The notes under the pieces were generated by a model that was not told the origin of the DNA, ran no database searches, and saw only the letters and a list, made by a program, of their open reading frames with translations. The translations under genes and the position numbers were made by a program. Shown here piece by piece: positions 35,868-47,834 of a stretch of DNA of 64,000 nt. Source of the stretch: Clonostachys chloroleuca (Eukaryota > Ascomycota > Sordariomycetes > Hypocreales > Bionectriaceae); assembly GCA_037952775.1 (NCBI GenBank), contig JBANAY010000003.1:25916001-25980000 (forward strand), given 5' to 3'. Each line of letters begins with the position of its first letter. The stretch's first letter is position 1.

Positions 35868-38800
35868 ATGTCTCGAATTGACAAGCTTTCGATATCTGGT
35901 GTGCGGTCGTTCAGTCCTGGCGCACGAGAAGCCATCCAGTTCTACAGCCCGCTCACCCTCATTGTCGGATATAACGGGTCTGGTAAAACGACCATTATTG
36001 AATGTTTAAAGTATGCGACGACAGGAGAGCTACCACCCAACAGTAAGGGTGGTGCCTTTATACATGACCCAAAGGTGATTTCAGAGCACTGCCTTGCATA
36101 TCTGGAGAATGAAAGCTCACGCTAGCTAGTTGTGCGGCGAGAAAGAAGTGCTTGCTCAGGTCAAGCTTCAGTTCCGATCAATAAACGACCGACAACATGT
36201 TGCGACCAGAAGTATCCAACTCACTGCGAAGAAAACGACCCGCTCACAAAAGACCCTCGACTGTTCGCTCGTTGTAGTCAACAATGGGGAACGAACCACC
36301 ACATCGACTAGACAGGCTCAGCTGGATGAGATGATACCGGAGCGGCTTGGTGTCTCTCGAGCAATCTTAGACGCTGTTATATTCTGTCACCAGGACGAAT
36401 CCCTATGGCCCCTCAGCGAGCCCGCAGCGTTGAAAAAACGATTCGACGAAATATTCGAGGCTTTGAAATACACCAAGGCGATAGACAACCTGAAGGTCAT
36501 CCGAAAGAAGCATGTTGAAGAACTGGGCAAGCTGCAGAACGATGAAGCACACAATAAAGTCAACAAAGACCGAGGACAGCGGGCCGAGAAGACGATGCGA
36601 AGCTTGCAGGATGAAATAGAGGCTGCACGACAGAAATGTGAGGAAATCTCAGCCGAAATGGAGGAGACACAGGAAAGAATACGTGATAAGCACGAGCAAG
36701 CCAACAGTTTCCTGCAAATTGTCCAATCCCTTGGAAACAAGCGAGAGCAGCTGGAATACCGCCAGGACGCCGTGAACGAGCTGAAACAGACCATCGATGA
36801 ATTACACGAGGACGACAGAGCTCTCGAAGACTCCTTGGCTCAATACGATCAAAGTATGCAGCGTTTGCAACAAGAAGCAGAGCAGAACAAACAGCAGTAT
36901 AACGAGCTGCAGAAGGAGCTAGCCGAGTCACAAAGACAGTTGAACGCAAAACTGGCTGAGCAAGGAAGACATCAATCTGACAAGGACAAGTACGAGCGAC
37001 AACTCCAAACGCGAGTCGAGCTGATTCACGAAACTGCCGACAAATACAACTTCCGCGGTTTTGACGAGGACTTGAGCGAACAGCAGGTGAAGGCGTTTAA
37101 TGACCGTCTGCAGAAGCTGTTAGAAGAGAAGAAGCGAGACCTCGGGCGCCTGCAGAAAGACAACTCGGCCGACTTGGACAAGGCCACGAACGTGATCACG
37201 CAACTTGAGGGTCGCAAGGCTGCCAAAACGCAAGATCGTGTTTCGGCCAAACAGCGGATGAGTGCAATCGATAAACGCGTCACGGTACTTCAGAATGAAT
37301 CGAGTGCTATCAGCGTAGACGAAGGCGCCAAAGCTCTTCTTGATGGGCAGTTGGAGGAGTTGGGTGGTAGACTCGCAAGGTTGCACCAAGAAACAGAGCA
37401 GGCAAATTGGGACAGTCGAATAACTGAGGAGAATGAGAAGCAGTGGCAGCTCGAAGCGGAAAACGACAAGCTTGGACGTGAGCTTATTGAATGTACCCGC
37501 CTGGCATCTGAGCGTGCACAGCTGGATTATCGCAAAAAGGAACTTGCAGATCGCAAGCGCAAGTTGGAGACGCTCACGAATACCTGGAAACCCAAGCTTA
37601 CGAATGCTGTTGGTAGTGACTGGGAGCCGGATACATTGGAATCCCAGTTTCAGACCGTGGTTAAACAACAGACAAGGAGCGTAGAAGACGCCCGAAAACA
37701 CCGCGAGCAATCAAGGCATAAGCAGCAAAAAGTTGAATACCGTCTCAAGAACGCCAAAGACACACTGGAGCAAAAAACACAAGAGAGCGCCAAGTGTAAG
37801 CGTGATGTAACGGATGCTCTGACAATTGTGCGCGACAACGCGATCATTGAGGATTATAGCGAGGAAGTCAGTGCCTTGGAGAGCAATGTGGAAGAGCTTC
37901 GAAACGAGCTGAGCCTTTTCGATGCTCTCGTCGACTACTACAAAAAATGCAAACGTATGCTCGAGACCAAAAAGAAGTGTCTTCTTTGCGATCGAGGCTT
38001 TGAGGAAAGCCAACGTGCTAGTATCGACCGTCTCCAAGCGAAGATTGAGAAAAGTCTCAACCCCAACGGCAAAGTTGAGACAGAGAAGGATCTCAAAGAG
38101 GCGTCGGATAGTCTCGAAAAACTCCGATCAGTGCGATCATCTTACGATACCTACGAAAGGCTCACTCAGGAGCTTCCTGGGCTTCGTGAAGAGGTCAAGT
38201 CTATCGAGAGCGAATTTGATGCTTTAGAGAGACAATTAGAGGAACAAGAAGCCAACTTGGCCACGGAGGAAGAAAAGCAGCGAGACTTGGATGACCTTTC
38301 AAGGACAGTACTGAACATCTCCCAGGTCGTCAAGGATATCAAAGACTCTGAGAATCAGGTTGACCGCATCACTTCCCAGCAAGCATCCGGTGGTGTGGCG
38401 AGGAGTGCGGACGAGATCCACGAGCTCCAGGCAAGCGTTGGGGAACAGCTGAGAGGTGTCAAGAGCCGAGTGGCTACCCTCACAACGGACAGACAGCGAG
38501 TCAGAGACCACATCAGCTCCCTGGAACTTGAGAAAAGTGAGTTGAGGAACCAGATCAATTCTGCTTCTGGACAACTCGAGCGGAAGAAGGATATCCAAAC
38601 ACAAATACAATCCTTGAAAGATGATCAACTTCAACAGCGGGAGATCATCCAACGAGCCGATGCCGACCTGGAAACCATCGAACCAGAGATGGCCGAAGCC
38701 AAATCAGCACGCGATGAGACCCTCAGACAAGGGCGTGCCAAAGAACAAGTTGTAGTGGGTCAGCGAGATGAAGTGTCCAGTTCAATCAGCGAGTTGCGAA

Positions 38801-39846
38801 TGATTGATAGTGATATCCAGGGCTACATTGATCGCGGTGGCCCTGGAAACCTCGCGTCCAACCAACGTGCCATTGCCAACCTAGAGACGGCCATCAACAG
38901 CTCCAAGAAGGAGGTGGATAATGTCACGAAGAGGGCTAATAAGCTACGAGAGGAGACCGACAATGGTGATCGGAAGAGGAAGAATATCTCTGATAATATT
39001 AATTACCGGAAGCATCTCCGAGCCCTTGATACTCTTCGGGAAGAGATCAAAAACTTGGAGCACCGGAATGCGCACGAAGATTATGAACGCCTGCAGGGGG
39101 ATGCGCGACAGCTTGAAAACCGCTCAAATCGACTTGTTGCAGAGCGTGGGTCCGTCATGGGCACCATGAAAACCAAGGACGAGGAACTTGGTCGACTGCT
39201 CGAGGAATGGGAGACGTTTTACAAGGATGCCAAGCACAAATACAGGGAATCCCACATCCGTGTCGAGACCACCAAGGCGGCGATTGAAGATTTGGCACAG
39301 TTTGGATCTGCTGTTGACAAAGCAGTCATGCAGTTTCACTCAATGAAGATGGCTGAAGTCAACCGGATTGCTGGTGAGCTGTGGCAGAGCACATACCAAG
39401 GTACCGATATTGATACAATCCTCATCCGCTCGGACAACGAGTCTTCGACAGGGAAACGTAACTATAACTATCGACTCTGCATGGTGAAACAAGATACAGA
39501 GATGGACATGCGCGGCCGCTGCTCTGCAGGTCAAAAAGTCCTTGCCAGCATCATCATCCGCCTGGCGCTGGCCGAGTCATTCGGTGTCAACTGCGGCCTC
39601 ATCGCTCTTGACGAGCCGACGACCAATCTTGATAGAGACAACATCAAATCCCTAGCAGAGAGTCTGCACAAGATCATTCAGACCCGACAGGCACAGAGCA
39701 ACTTCCAGCTCATTGTCATCACCCACGACGAGGACTTCCTCAGACACATGCGGTGCAGCGACTTCTGCGACAGCTTCTTCCGGGTCAAGAGAGACGAGCG
39801 GCAGAACAGCGTCATTTCGAGAGAGAGCATCACCAAGATTTTTTAA
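35868..39846 (+). CDS. rad50: DNA double-strand break repair ATPase Rad50
   Basis: Exons 35868-36074 and 36130-39846 encode 1307 residues, the normal Rad50 length. The Walker [10 protein letters not shown] is at residues 34-42. Two very long coiled coils flank the zinc hook CLLC at residues 686-689, which dimerises Rad50 through zinc. The C-terminal half has the ABC signature SAGQKVLAS (about 1200), Walker [14 protein letters not shown] (about 1225) and the H-loop VITHDE. With Mre11 and Nbs1/Xrs2 it tethers and processes broken ends and activates the Tel1 checkpoint. The 55-base intron joins HDPK to [10 protein letters not shown], a highly conserved block, confirming the splice. The second exon is an uninterrupted frame of 1238 codons, in contrast to the frame breaks in other genes here. 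Confidence 0.98.
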
Positions 39847-40236
39847 ATCTGAAAGCATTACACATAGTTTGTTTTTTTGTTCCCGGTAGCGGCATGGTAT
39901 TTTGGGAGCAACATAATTTGACACAAGGCTTCATGGAGTAGGGTTCAAATGCATTTGCGTTGCTTTTCTATAATGGCCCTCCTGCTTGAGCATTGGAGCT
40001 GCTGACAACTTGTAAAGTAATCAATCCATCGATGTCGTGATAAAGAAAAAAAAAGAAAAGAATGTCAACAGAAAGCGTGGTGATCTAAACCCCAGTACAC
40101 CTTGACGCCTGAGCATGAAACAAACAAAAAACCACTCTTAAAAAACAGTTCCTGTGATCCCTCCAATCAGTCATACAGTAATAACCTGAACCCCATCGCC
40201 AAACTGGTATCATGAAATGGTCTTGGTTGAAAAGTG
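39847..40236. other. Convergent 3' region between rad50 and the PP4R2 gene
   Basis: About 390 AT-rich bases hold the 3' untranslated regions of two converging genes. I see nothing else. Confidence 0.6.
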
Positions 40237-41740
40237 CTAACTGTCCGTCTCCATCGAATCCGCATGGCTCGCGCCGTTCTCGCCGGCGGCCGATCCCTCA
40301 GCCTCAGCGTTCGGCAGCTCAATGTCATCGTCCTTGGCCTCATTCTTGGCGTGCTTCTTCGCAGGCTCGCCCTCCAGGCCCGACTCCGCCTCACGCTTGG
40401 AGCTCGTGCTCTCGGCGCCGGGGCTCCTGGGCGCGGAGACGGAGGAGGAGGCGTCCTGGTCCTCGTGCTTCCTCCCCACCGCAGCCTCGACGTCGATGTC
40501 CTGGGTCTCCAGCCCGGCGCCGCCGACGTAGGCAGAGCTGGAGCTCTGGGGCCCCAGGTCGTCGACGCCAATCTCCTCGGGCCCGCGGGCGTGGGGCTGC
40601 TCCTCGAGCTCGTCCTCGAGCTCCTCATCCTCTTGGTCCTGTTGCTCGGGGGGTGCTGCTCCCCCGACTCGTCAGTACTACTGCGCTCCACGTTGCTGCC
40701 CGGCTGCTGTCCCTGCTGCTGCCGGGGGAGTTGGCTGACAGGGACAACTCCCGCGCGCTGCTCTTGGCGGAGGAGTTCCCCTTGGGTAACACCCCTGGCC
40801 CGGCCTATCGAAGGGATGCCATTGAAGCTTACCGAGACTGTCTCTATGCTTCCAACTCCATTGGGGCCGTCAATGGTCTCAGTGCTCTCGCAGTGGATCT
40901 GCGCCCCGGGGGTGTCGACGCCGCCACCGACGCCGTCCGAGCCGCCCCTTGGTGAGCCACGGGATGGGCGTCAGCAGGGCCCCTCCGAGGGCCTCGTCCG
41001 TCCCCAGGGCGGCCGAGGTCGAGTTGCTCCAGGCGACTTGCGCGGCAGGGTCGTTGGCGTCCCCGTCGCTGCTCTGGCCGTTGATGTCGGGCGCAACTGG
41101 GGGGAGCGGGTACACGTCGGTGTTGGAGGTGACGAGGACGACTCTGTCGACGGCGTGGAGGTAGGGCGCGAGCGCCTTGTAGTGGGCTCGGGGTCTCAAG
41201 ATGAGCTCGGCGATTCGCTGGATGGTGTGGGGAGGGCTTGTTTCGAACTTCTTCAGGTGGTTGGAGATGACTTGGAGCATGTCGGTGATCTGCTTCGGCA
41301 GCTGGCCCGGTTCAAGTTCTTGGACGGCGGGAGCTCGCGGCTGCCCTGGGTCGTTCTCTTTGTCGGCATCTTGCGAAGGTAGCGGAGGCGACACGATGCG
41401 GCCCTCAGAATCGGTAATTGGGCTGGGTATCTTTGGGGGTGGAGGAAGTTTCGGTATTGGGAAGTCTTGGTGCGCAATCTTCAAGTCACATGGTGAGTAT
41501 GGCCTCGCCCATGCACAACTGTGATTTGAAGGGCACAGTGGTAATCGCCTACCTTATCTAGTCGCGACAATATCTCGCTCCGTACTTCTGGCCAGGCGGC
41601 TCTGTAGCATCATCAGTTAGCTGGTTTCGCTGGCGTTAAAGGAAAACGAAGACCATCTGCGACTTGGCTTTGACTTACCTGGGGATGGTATCACCTGCGG
41701 CGAGCTGAGAAAGCAGCTCATTATCGCTGTCCATGTCCAT
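40237..41740 (-). CDS. Protein phosphatase 4 regulatory subunit 2 (PPP4R2), two apparent frameshifts
   Basis: Exons 41740-41679, 41601-41553 and 41478-40237 give about 450 residues. The conserved PPP4R2 N-terminal region is clear: AAWPEVRSEILSRLDKIAHQ, then PPHTIQRIAELILRPRAHYK and HAVDRVVLVTS, followed by LTPIPWLT. The remainder is acidic and disordered, ending in a KREAESGLEGEPAKKHAK stretch and a short acidic tail. PP4 regulatory subunit 2 (yeast Psy4) targets the phosphatase, for example to dephosphorylate histone H2A during recovery from DNA damage. The frame breaks twice. One base appears extra in the C4 run at 40945-40948 and one appears missing from the G6 run at 40648-40653 (plus strand). 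With both assumed, the frame runs from start to stop, and the intermediate frame still reads as acidic, PPP4R2-like sequence. Confidence 0.85.
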
Positions 41741-42165
41741 GATGGTCCTGTTGCGACGTGCTCGGCGCTAACTAAAGTGCCGTGACAGAAGCTGGCTGAG
41801 TCGCGTGTCTGGAAACGGACGTGATCCTCCAGTTGTTTCCTGTGGGGAGCGCACCTTCTCCGCTGACTCATCAACTTAGTGTTGCAGTATCTCATCCTCC
41901 TCGTCTACGCTGTTCTTCATTCAGCAAGCAAGTGAGTACTAGACCAAAGATGAAACCTCAAAAGGCATTTGAGAGCACGAAACAAAATCCTTCTTCTATA
42001 TTAGCACCATATGGATGAGTGGTTGGGGCAGTCACTTTATGACCTGTCGCTACCTTGGTAGTTGTCCTCCACTCATTAGTCTTTAACATGTACGAAAACA
42101 CGCCGCCAGAGATGAAACCTCCCGCAACCTATAAAAGAAACAAAAAGAACCATGTTCTGCTACTT
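41741..42165. promoter_or_regulatory. PP4R2 promoter region
   Basis: About 425 bases lie between two minus-strand genes, upstream of PP4R2 and downstream of the SPRY gene. No recognised element is seen. Confidence 0.4.
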
Positions 42166-43191
42166 TCACTCCAAGGCCTGGTACATCCACTTGGTAGGCT
42201 CAAATATCACCTCAAAGCAGCTCGTATCATAAGTGCCGATCGAAGCACATAAATCATGGAATCCCTCGAGCCCATCAAGAGGCGGGTCATCCGCATCCCT
42301 TTCCTCGTGAAGGTTCCAGCCGCCCGTCAAAACGCCGTTGCGCGTGAAGAAGATGTCCACAAGCACATTGCCTCCGGTGTGGGCTCTCAGAGTCATACCC
42401 AAGCCATAGGTTTCACCCGCGCGGAAGGGTTCAGTAAAGTCCTTGCCACCGTTTATATCGTTGACGTACTTGTGGCCATCATCGCCGTGGATTGCCAAGC
42501 TTCCTCTCTGCCACCCCGGGAGGCGGAAGGACGGGTACGGCAAGGCCGTGAAACCCAAGGCAATCCCGGCATACTTGTCAGGTGGATAAGATATCACCTT
42601 AACCTCGTAGTAGATCGTCTTGGGCCGCCCTAGTCTGTTGGGATCGTGCTCCGTGACGAGATAGAGAGGAGGGTAACTGATTAGACACCTATCGGGGCTG
42701 TCCTTGGGTGTCTCGATCTGCCAGTGGCCGGTATCGACCCAGTTCAGCTTGCCAGTGAAGCCAACGGGCTCCATGAGGCGGATGTTGTTGAAATGCAATG
42801 CGCCCTTGCCGGCATCGTCCAGAACAGTGGGCGCAACCAGAGGGTACTGCTCGCACCACTCGTCGCCAGCATCGGCCTCCGCTTCAGTGGCATTGGCGCC
42901 TGGCGAGAAGATGTGTTTGCTGAAGACGTCTGGCGGAGGCGGGAATAGAGACGTATCGGGGACGGCAACCTGCCAGTCATGCTGAGGATTGGAGGTTTCG
43001 TATGATGGGGGAGCATTGCTGGGCGGCTGCGAGGGGCCTGCCATTGGTGCGACGTCTGGCTTGGTCTTTGGGGGATCGTAGCTTGCCCTTGGCTGCCTTG
43101 AATCAGCCGCGTCAGCTACCTTTTTATCTGTTGAACTTCGAGGCCGAGGGGCCGGATCCTCATTGCTCTCTTTCTTGCTTCCGAAGCACAT
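42166..43191 (-). CDS. SPRY-domain protein with PPxY motif
   Basis: An intronless frame of 341 residues. The first about 80 residues are hydrophilic and Pro-rich, and contain PPSY at residues 61-64, a PPxY ligand for WW domains of Rsp5/Nedd4 ubiquitin ligases. A SPRY domain covers about residues 150-330. Visible SPRY features are TIYYEVKVISYPPDKYAGIA, GWQRGSLAIHGDDGHKY and GETYGLGMTLRAHTGG. Yeast Ssh4 and Ear1 are SPRY/PPxY adaptors that recruit Rsp5 to vacuolar and endosomal cargo. This protein shares both elements but shows no transmembrane segment, so the adaptor role is inference. The N-terminus MCFGSKK has a Cys at position 2 and basic residues, possibly lipid-modified. SPRY assignment is firm and function is not. 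Confidence 0.85.
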   Translation of the reverse strand: MCFGSKKESNEDPAPRPRSSTDKKVADAADSRQPRASYDPPKTKPDVAPMAGPSQPPSNAPPSYETSNPQHDWQVAVPDTSLFPPPPDVFSKHIFSPGANATEAEADAGDEWCEQYPLVAPTVLDDAGKGALHFNNIRLMEPVGFTGKLNWVDTGHWQIETPKDSPDRCLISYPPLYLVTEHDPNRLGRPKTIYYEVKVISYPPDKYAGIALGFTALPYPSFRLPGWQRGSLAIHGDDGHKYVNDINGGKDFTEPFRAGETYGLGMTLRAHTGGNVLVDIFFTRNGVLTGGWNLHEERDADDPPLDGLEGFHDLCASIGTYDTSCFEVIFEPTKWMYQALE

Positions 43192-43584
43192 GATGGCTTA
43201 GTGTTTGACCGAGTGTTTGTTGTTGTGAAGCGAAGTAAAATGCGCTTTGCAGGGTAGCTGCTAATAATTGGACGATGTCATAATGAGGCTTGGCGAACAA
43301 GGAACCTTCACCACGAGACCGAAGAGCTGTTGCACAGCCTCAATAATTGGCCACATGGGTATTGCCGGATAACGTAACTCATGAGCTTTATTCCAGAGTA
43401 AATCTTACTCGTTAATTGCTCTATAAGGACAATGTCAAGGACAAAGCACTACGTAGAACCTCTAGGAGACATCACAAGTCTCAAACTCAATTCGCTACAT
43501 CTCAAACAGCATCACTGGGATCAAACCCAGATCAAGGACCATGTCGCACTCTCAGCTCAGAACCAATTTTAATCCCATCTCTAA
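43192..43584. promoter_or_regulatory. SPRY gene promoter and CAX 3' flank
   Basis: About 393 bases between two minus-strand genes. No recognised element is seen. Confidence 0.4.
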
Positions 43585-46205
43585 TCAGTGGACGCCCATC
43601 GTTCCTGTTCCTCCTCCTCCTCCCCAATCATTGGCAGCGGGAGCCTCTGGATAGAAGAAAGCAACCAGCGCAATGAGAATATACACGGTGCAGAGCAGGG
43701 CTCCCTCCATGTAGTTGCTGCGCCCATCCAGCACCAGGAAGTTGGTCATGAACGTAGACACAAACAGGCACACCGTCTCGAACAGCGTAAAGTACAGAGA
43801 CATGTCCTTGCCCAGTGCCCATCCCAGCATGACCACCAGAGGCGTGATGCACAGCGCGATCTGGATGGAACTGCCCACCGTGACCCCGATCGCCAGGTCC
43901 ATCTTGTTCTTCATGGCCACCGTGATGGACGTGATGTGCTCAGCCGCGTTGCCGACAATGGGAAGCACGATGAGGCCGATGAAGACCTCGCTGAGGGGAG
44001 ACGACTGGGTCACCTCCTCGATCGAGCCGAGGAGGAATTCGGCACACAGAGCTACGAGGCCCGTGGACACGAGGAGAAGGACGATGGCAGGTGTTCGGGT
44101 GAGATATTCTTCCTCGTCCACTTCGCCTGCTTTCTGTTCTTCAACCGTGTCTTCCTCGTCATCAACACTACCATCGATTGCCACCTCTGTTCTTCTTGGA
44201 GCGTGGGGACCATGATCCAGATTCTTATTCTTGTTCGTTAGTAGAGCTGGGAGAGAGACTGGCCGTATTTTCCTAGCACCACCGGCTTGGGCCCCGTTTG
44301 CCTCCCCAGTCGACGGCTCAGGGGGAAACAAGACCGGTGTGATGTGAGAAACAGAGCCACGCAGACTCCTCAGTGCTCTTTTTGCCATCGGAGGAGGAAG
44401 GTTTCCATCGCAGCTTTCCTGCTTCTCTCGATGTTGCTTGTTGGTCGAATCCAGCTCCTCAGCATATTGCACTGCCTTCTCGTTCTCATTCCCTGTATGC
44501 GTACTGTTTCCCCAAAAAGCTCCACCCTCATTCGTCAAAACCGAGTCTATGTTCTTTTCGACCTTCTTCTTTCCCTTGCCATCATGAGATCTTGCTGGCG
44601 GACGAACTTTCTCCAACTCTGCCGTGTCACTTGCCCCATCCCTCCCATCTACACACGTCTCCATAGAGTCCATGTGAGTAAGTGAATGGGGCTTTCTGGA
44701 CGAGGAACCCACCCCAAAATCATGAACATCACTTCCCAGAGGCCTGTTTGGCTTCGCCAAGGCAGCCTTTCTTCTCGTGCTGGCTCGCCTGGCTGCCATG
44801 CCTCTGATACCCCTACCGACCTTGGCGCGAACAGAGTCCAGAGAATGATCAGACCCTCCAGAGCCATACCTCAAGTCTGAACTGCCCCCAGAGTGCCCAG
44901 CTTCCAGCCATGCGGCGGCAGGCCCAGGCAAAGCCTCGGCATCTACAATGTGCCGTGGCGTCGACTTGTAAAGGTAGGCGTGGGATTTAAGTTGGAATAC
45001 TAGAAAGATGATATAGACGACGAGTAGAATCTAGTCATGCGTTAGCAGATCCGACGGGAACCTTGGAAGGAGAACTTGAGAATGCTTCACCCACCACACT
45101 CGTACCGCGGCTGATTCTCAGCGATAGTGCGTCAGCGATGTGTGTGTTTCGAAAAGCTGCGTGGAATGCTGTCTGTTAACGGTAAGCGAACAGCCTTCGC
45201 CTAAGTAAGGCCATGGCCTTACTAAATCAGTTTCAAATACAACTCACTGGAAGAACTAGACTGATGACACTCAAACTGAGCAGACACGCACTCATTTGGG
45301 TCACGGTATTATTATACAGCTAGTCAGGGATTCAGTATGGCCCGAGGATGGAATATTTACAGAGACGAAACCGTTACCTGTTCGCTGTATCTCATGCCAC
45401 CGAGGAAAAACGCCATGCCTAGGATAAGCAGAACATTGGCAAGGATAGAGCCGAGAATGGAGGCTTGAACAATACGGATCTTGTTCTGATAGCTAGTTAG
45501 CTTGCTAGAGTATTCCGGAAATTTAATTCCAAGAGCGTGAAAGAACCTTTGTCAATGCAATACTTGCATTGGAAAGGAGAAGATGTTAGTCGTGCTGATC
45601 CATAGAGTTACCCAGAAGCAAGACAGGGACATTGAAACCCACATGCTAGATCACACCATGTTAGATTTTGTAGATTATTTCCTTCAACAAAGTGAAACCC
45701 GGTTACAGACTTACAATATAATGAGCTCGACCGAATTCCCCAGCGTGACATTCATCAGCGCCCCGAGCGCATCGCCAACCTCACGAGCCACCGATTCAGT
45801 CGCAAAGGCCATGAGCCCGGCAAGCGGTATGATGGCCACGCAGTTGGTTGCAAAGGTCACTCCGCCGTGGATATCTGGCACAAATCTGACGATGATGCCA
45901 ACTGGGACGAACACTAGGAGGAAATTGACCCAGCTGTGAGCTAGAATTCTCCAAGCAGTTTGCTGGCCTGCCCGCAAGAACAGCTTCATATTCTTTCTCT
46001 TATTGGCTTTGTCCATGTTGGATTCTTCCTCTGCATCGCCACCCTCGGGCGCCAGTGTAAGAATAGTTGATAGAGGTGCAGATGAGTCTTGTTCCTCCTG
46101 TGGTTTCTCAGCCGAGCCAACGCTGCCGAGCCAGCCCTTTGATTCCGGCTGGTTTCCTTGTTCCGAAGCTATAGTAGCTTTGGAGTCTGCCATCTTGTTA
46201 CTCAT
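43585..46205 (-). CDS. Vacuolar Ca2+/H+ exchanger (CAX family) with long central loop
   Basis: Six exons, 46205-45715, 45562-45547 (16 bases), 45485-45378, 45319-45248, 45172-45095 and 45030-43585, give 736 residues in frame. Both CAX repeats are visible. The first has GNSVELII, completed through the micro-exon by ...FIALTKNKIRIVQ. The second has GNAAEHITSITVAMKN, with the Glu residues that bind calcium. Several membrane helices flank each. Between the halves lies a hydrophilic loop of roughly 300 residues, rich in Ser, Arg and Lys; yeast Vcx1 has about 411 residues in total and lacks such a loop. The first about 80 residues are hydrophilic and probably cytosolic. The exchanger uses the vacuolar proton gradient to load calcium, and the loop is a plausible site of regulation. 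The micro-exon donor GTTCTT is weak. Confidence 0.92.
45547..45562 (-). other. 16-base micro-exon of the CAX gene
   Basis: Sixteen bases between a GCAAG acceptor and a weak AAAG|GTTCTT donor encode part of F-IALTK, inside the first calcium-binding alpha repeat. Skipping it would shift the frame, so correct recognition is required for a functional exchanger. Confidence 0.7.
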
Positions 46206-47834
46206 TCTCACCAAGGGGTTGATTCATTTGAACAAAACAGACACAACACAACAGACCATACAAGTAGCTCAAAATCTTGAGAAAAGGAAAGACAAAAACA
46301 GCTATCTGAACAAAACGACGAGGAATAATGCCCGAGAAGTTCAATCTGGCTGTAGCACCATATGCCATATGACCAAAAAAAACCACCAAAAAACCCCGGA
46401 AAGGAGGAAGACAAGTCCTACCATGAAAGTTGCCAACTGCCTTCCTTTGAAAGTCTCCCGCCCGGGTTCTCCCCTTTAGCATGTTGGACGGCCCATATAG
46501 TGAAACTCGGCATCTCCAGCCCGAGAAGAAGCTGCACTAGGTTGTCACTCTAAGACATTGCCCTCACCAGTATATTTGCCCGCTGAACCATCTACTCACC
46601 CCTTGCCATTAGTCGGCTTGCCACTATGCCGCCCGGCAGATGCATCGAAAATAAAAGATGCTGGCGAATATAGTTAGCGATCGCATTAGTAGGTTGACTG
46701 TTGTATGATACATCGTCATGCGCTAGACGGAAAGATCTCTATATTGATGCTATTGTTGAGGAAACGACCAACCACTTCGCCGCTGGGAGAGTAACTCTAT
46801 GGACAGGAGAAGGCTTGGCGACAACCATCGCCCTCTCGGGCATGATTGCCCAATCTTCCCTCAGAAAGCCGTTGAAGCAAAGCCCGACAGCACACCACTC
46901 CAAGCTCTTGACCTGTTTGGTGCCTTATCTGATGCGTGTCTCACTTCGCCGCGACGGGAAGAAAAAGGGGCATTGGAACTCAAGTGCGACTCTGTGTGCC
47001 GAGCAGCCAGACTGATAACATGGCTTCTTCAGCTAGAACCCTTGTCTTGCTAGTTGCACTAAGTTGCTCAAGGGCTATGCTGGGAGTTGTCTTGCACTGG
47101 TAGATCATCATGATTCACGCCCGGAAGAGCACATCAAGGAGGAGAGAGGGAGAAATGAGTAGGCACACTGAGCTATCAGGTTGTATTCAGACTTATCCCG
47201 TCAAGTATTTCTCCAGCCTTCGGCTTTCACTATGTATGGTTCTGGCCCGTTCTATCGAAACATTCTTGCATCCTTCCTGTGTAATCGCTCTTTCTATGAG
47301 CACTACCCCATAACCGACTCGCTCCGATCGCTGATGTTCACATGCAATTTCACAATAGACAAAGAGGGGTGTATAGAACAAGGGAGTGGAAAAAAGGTCA
47401 ACAACTAACGCTGCCTAATTGTTGGCAGCCATGCAAAGGGTAGACTGCTCCATCGTAACTCGAACAACATACTATCTGGCACACGCAAAAAAGATGTTAA
47501 ACACAGGACAAAAAGAAAATCAACAACAACAAATATAGCACCATTAAAAAATCATATGTATAGTTCCCCAGCGCCATGAAGTGATTTGTAGAAACATCGA
47601 CCGTCAGAATATTAAGAGGAAATACGACTCCGAAAGGACCCGTTCCGTTTATTCCTTGTTGGCTTCCTCTGGTCGAGAAAATATATCAATGAAGCAGCGT
47701 GAATAAAAGAGGATCAAGCCCAGATAAACATGGGGTCGTGATCCCTCCGTTTCGAGGATGCAATCAAAGCGTAGAACAGGCCATCTTTGGCCCATTCGAA
47801 TGTCGCAGATAGTTCCTGTATATACACATATCAA
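46206..47834. promoter_or_regulatory. CAX promoter region and 3' flank of the kinase gene
   Basis: About 1.6 kb upstream of the minus-strand CAX gene. A 104-codon plus-strand frame at 46701-47015 has no recognisable feature. The strip near 47500-47560 is A-rich and is probably the kinase 3' untranslated region. Confidence 0.45.

Noticed and set aside
46701..47015. 104-codon plus-strand frame between CAX and the kinase
   Set aside because: No homology recognised and no conserved feature.
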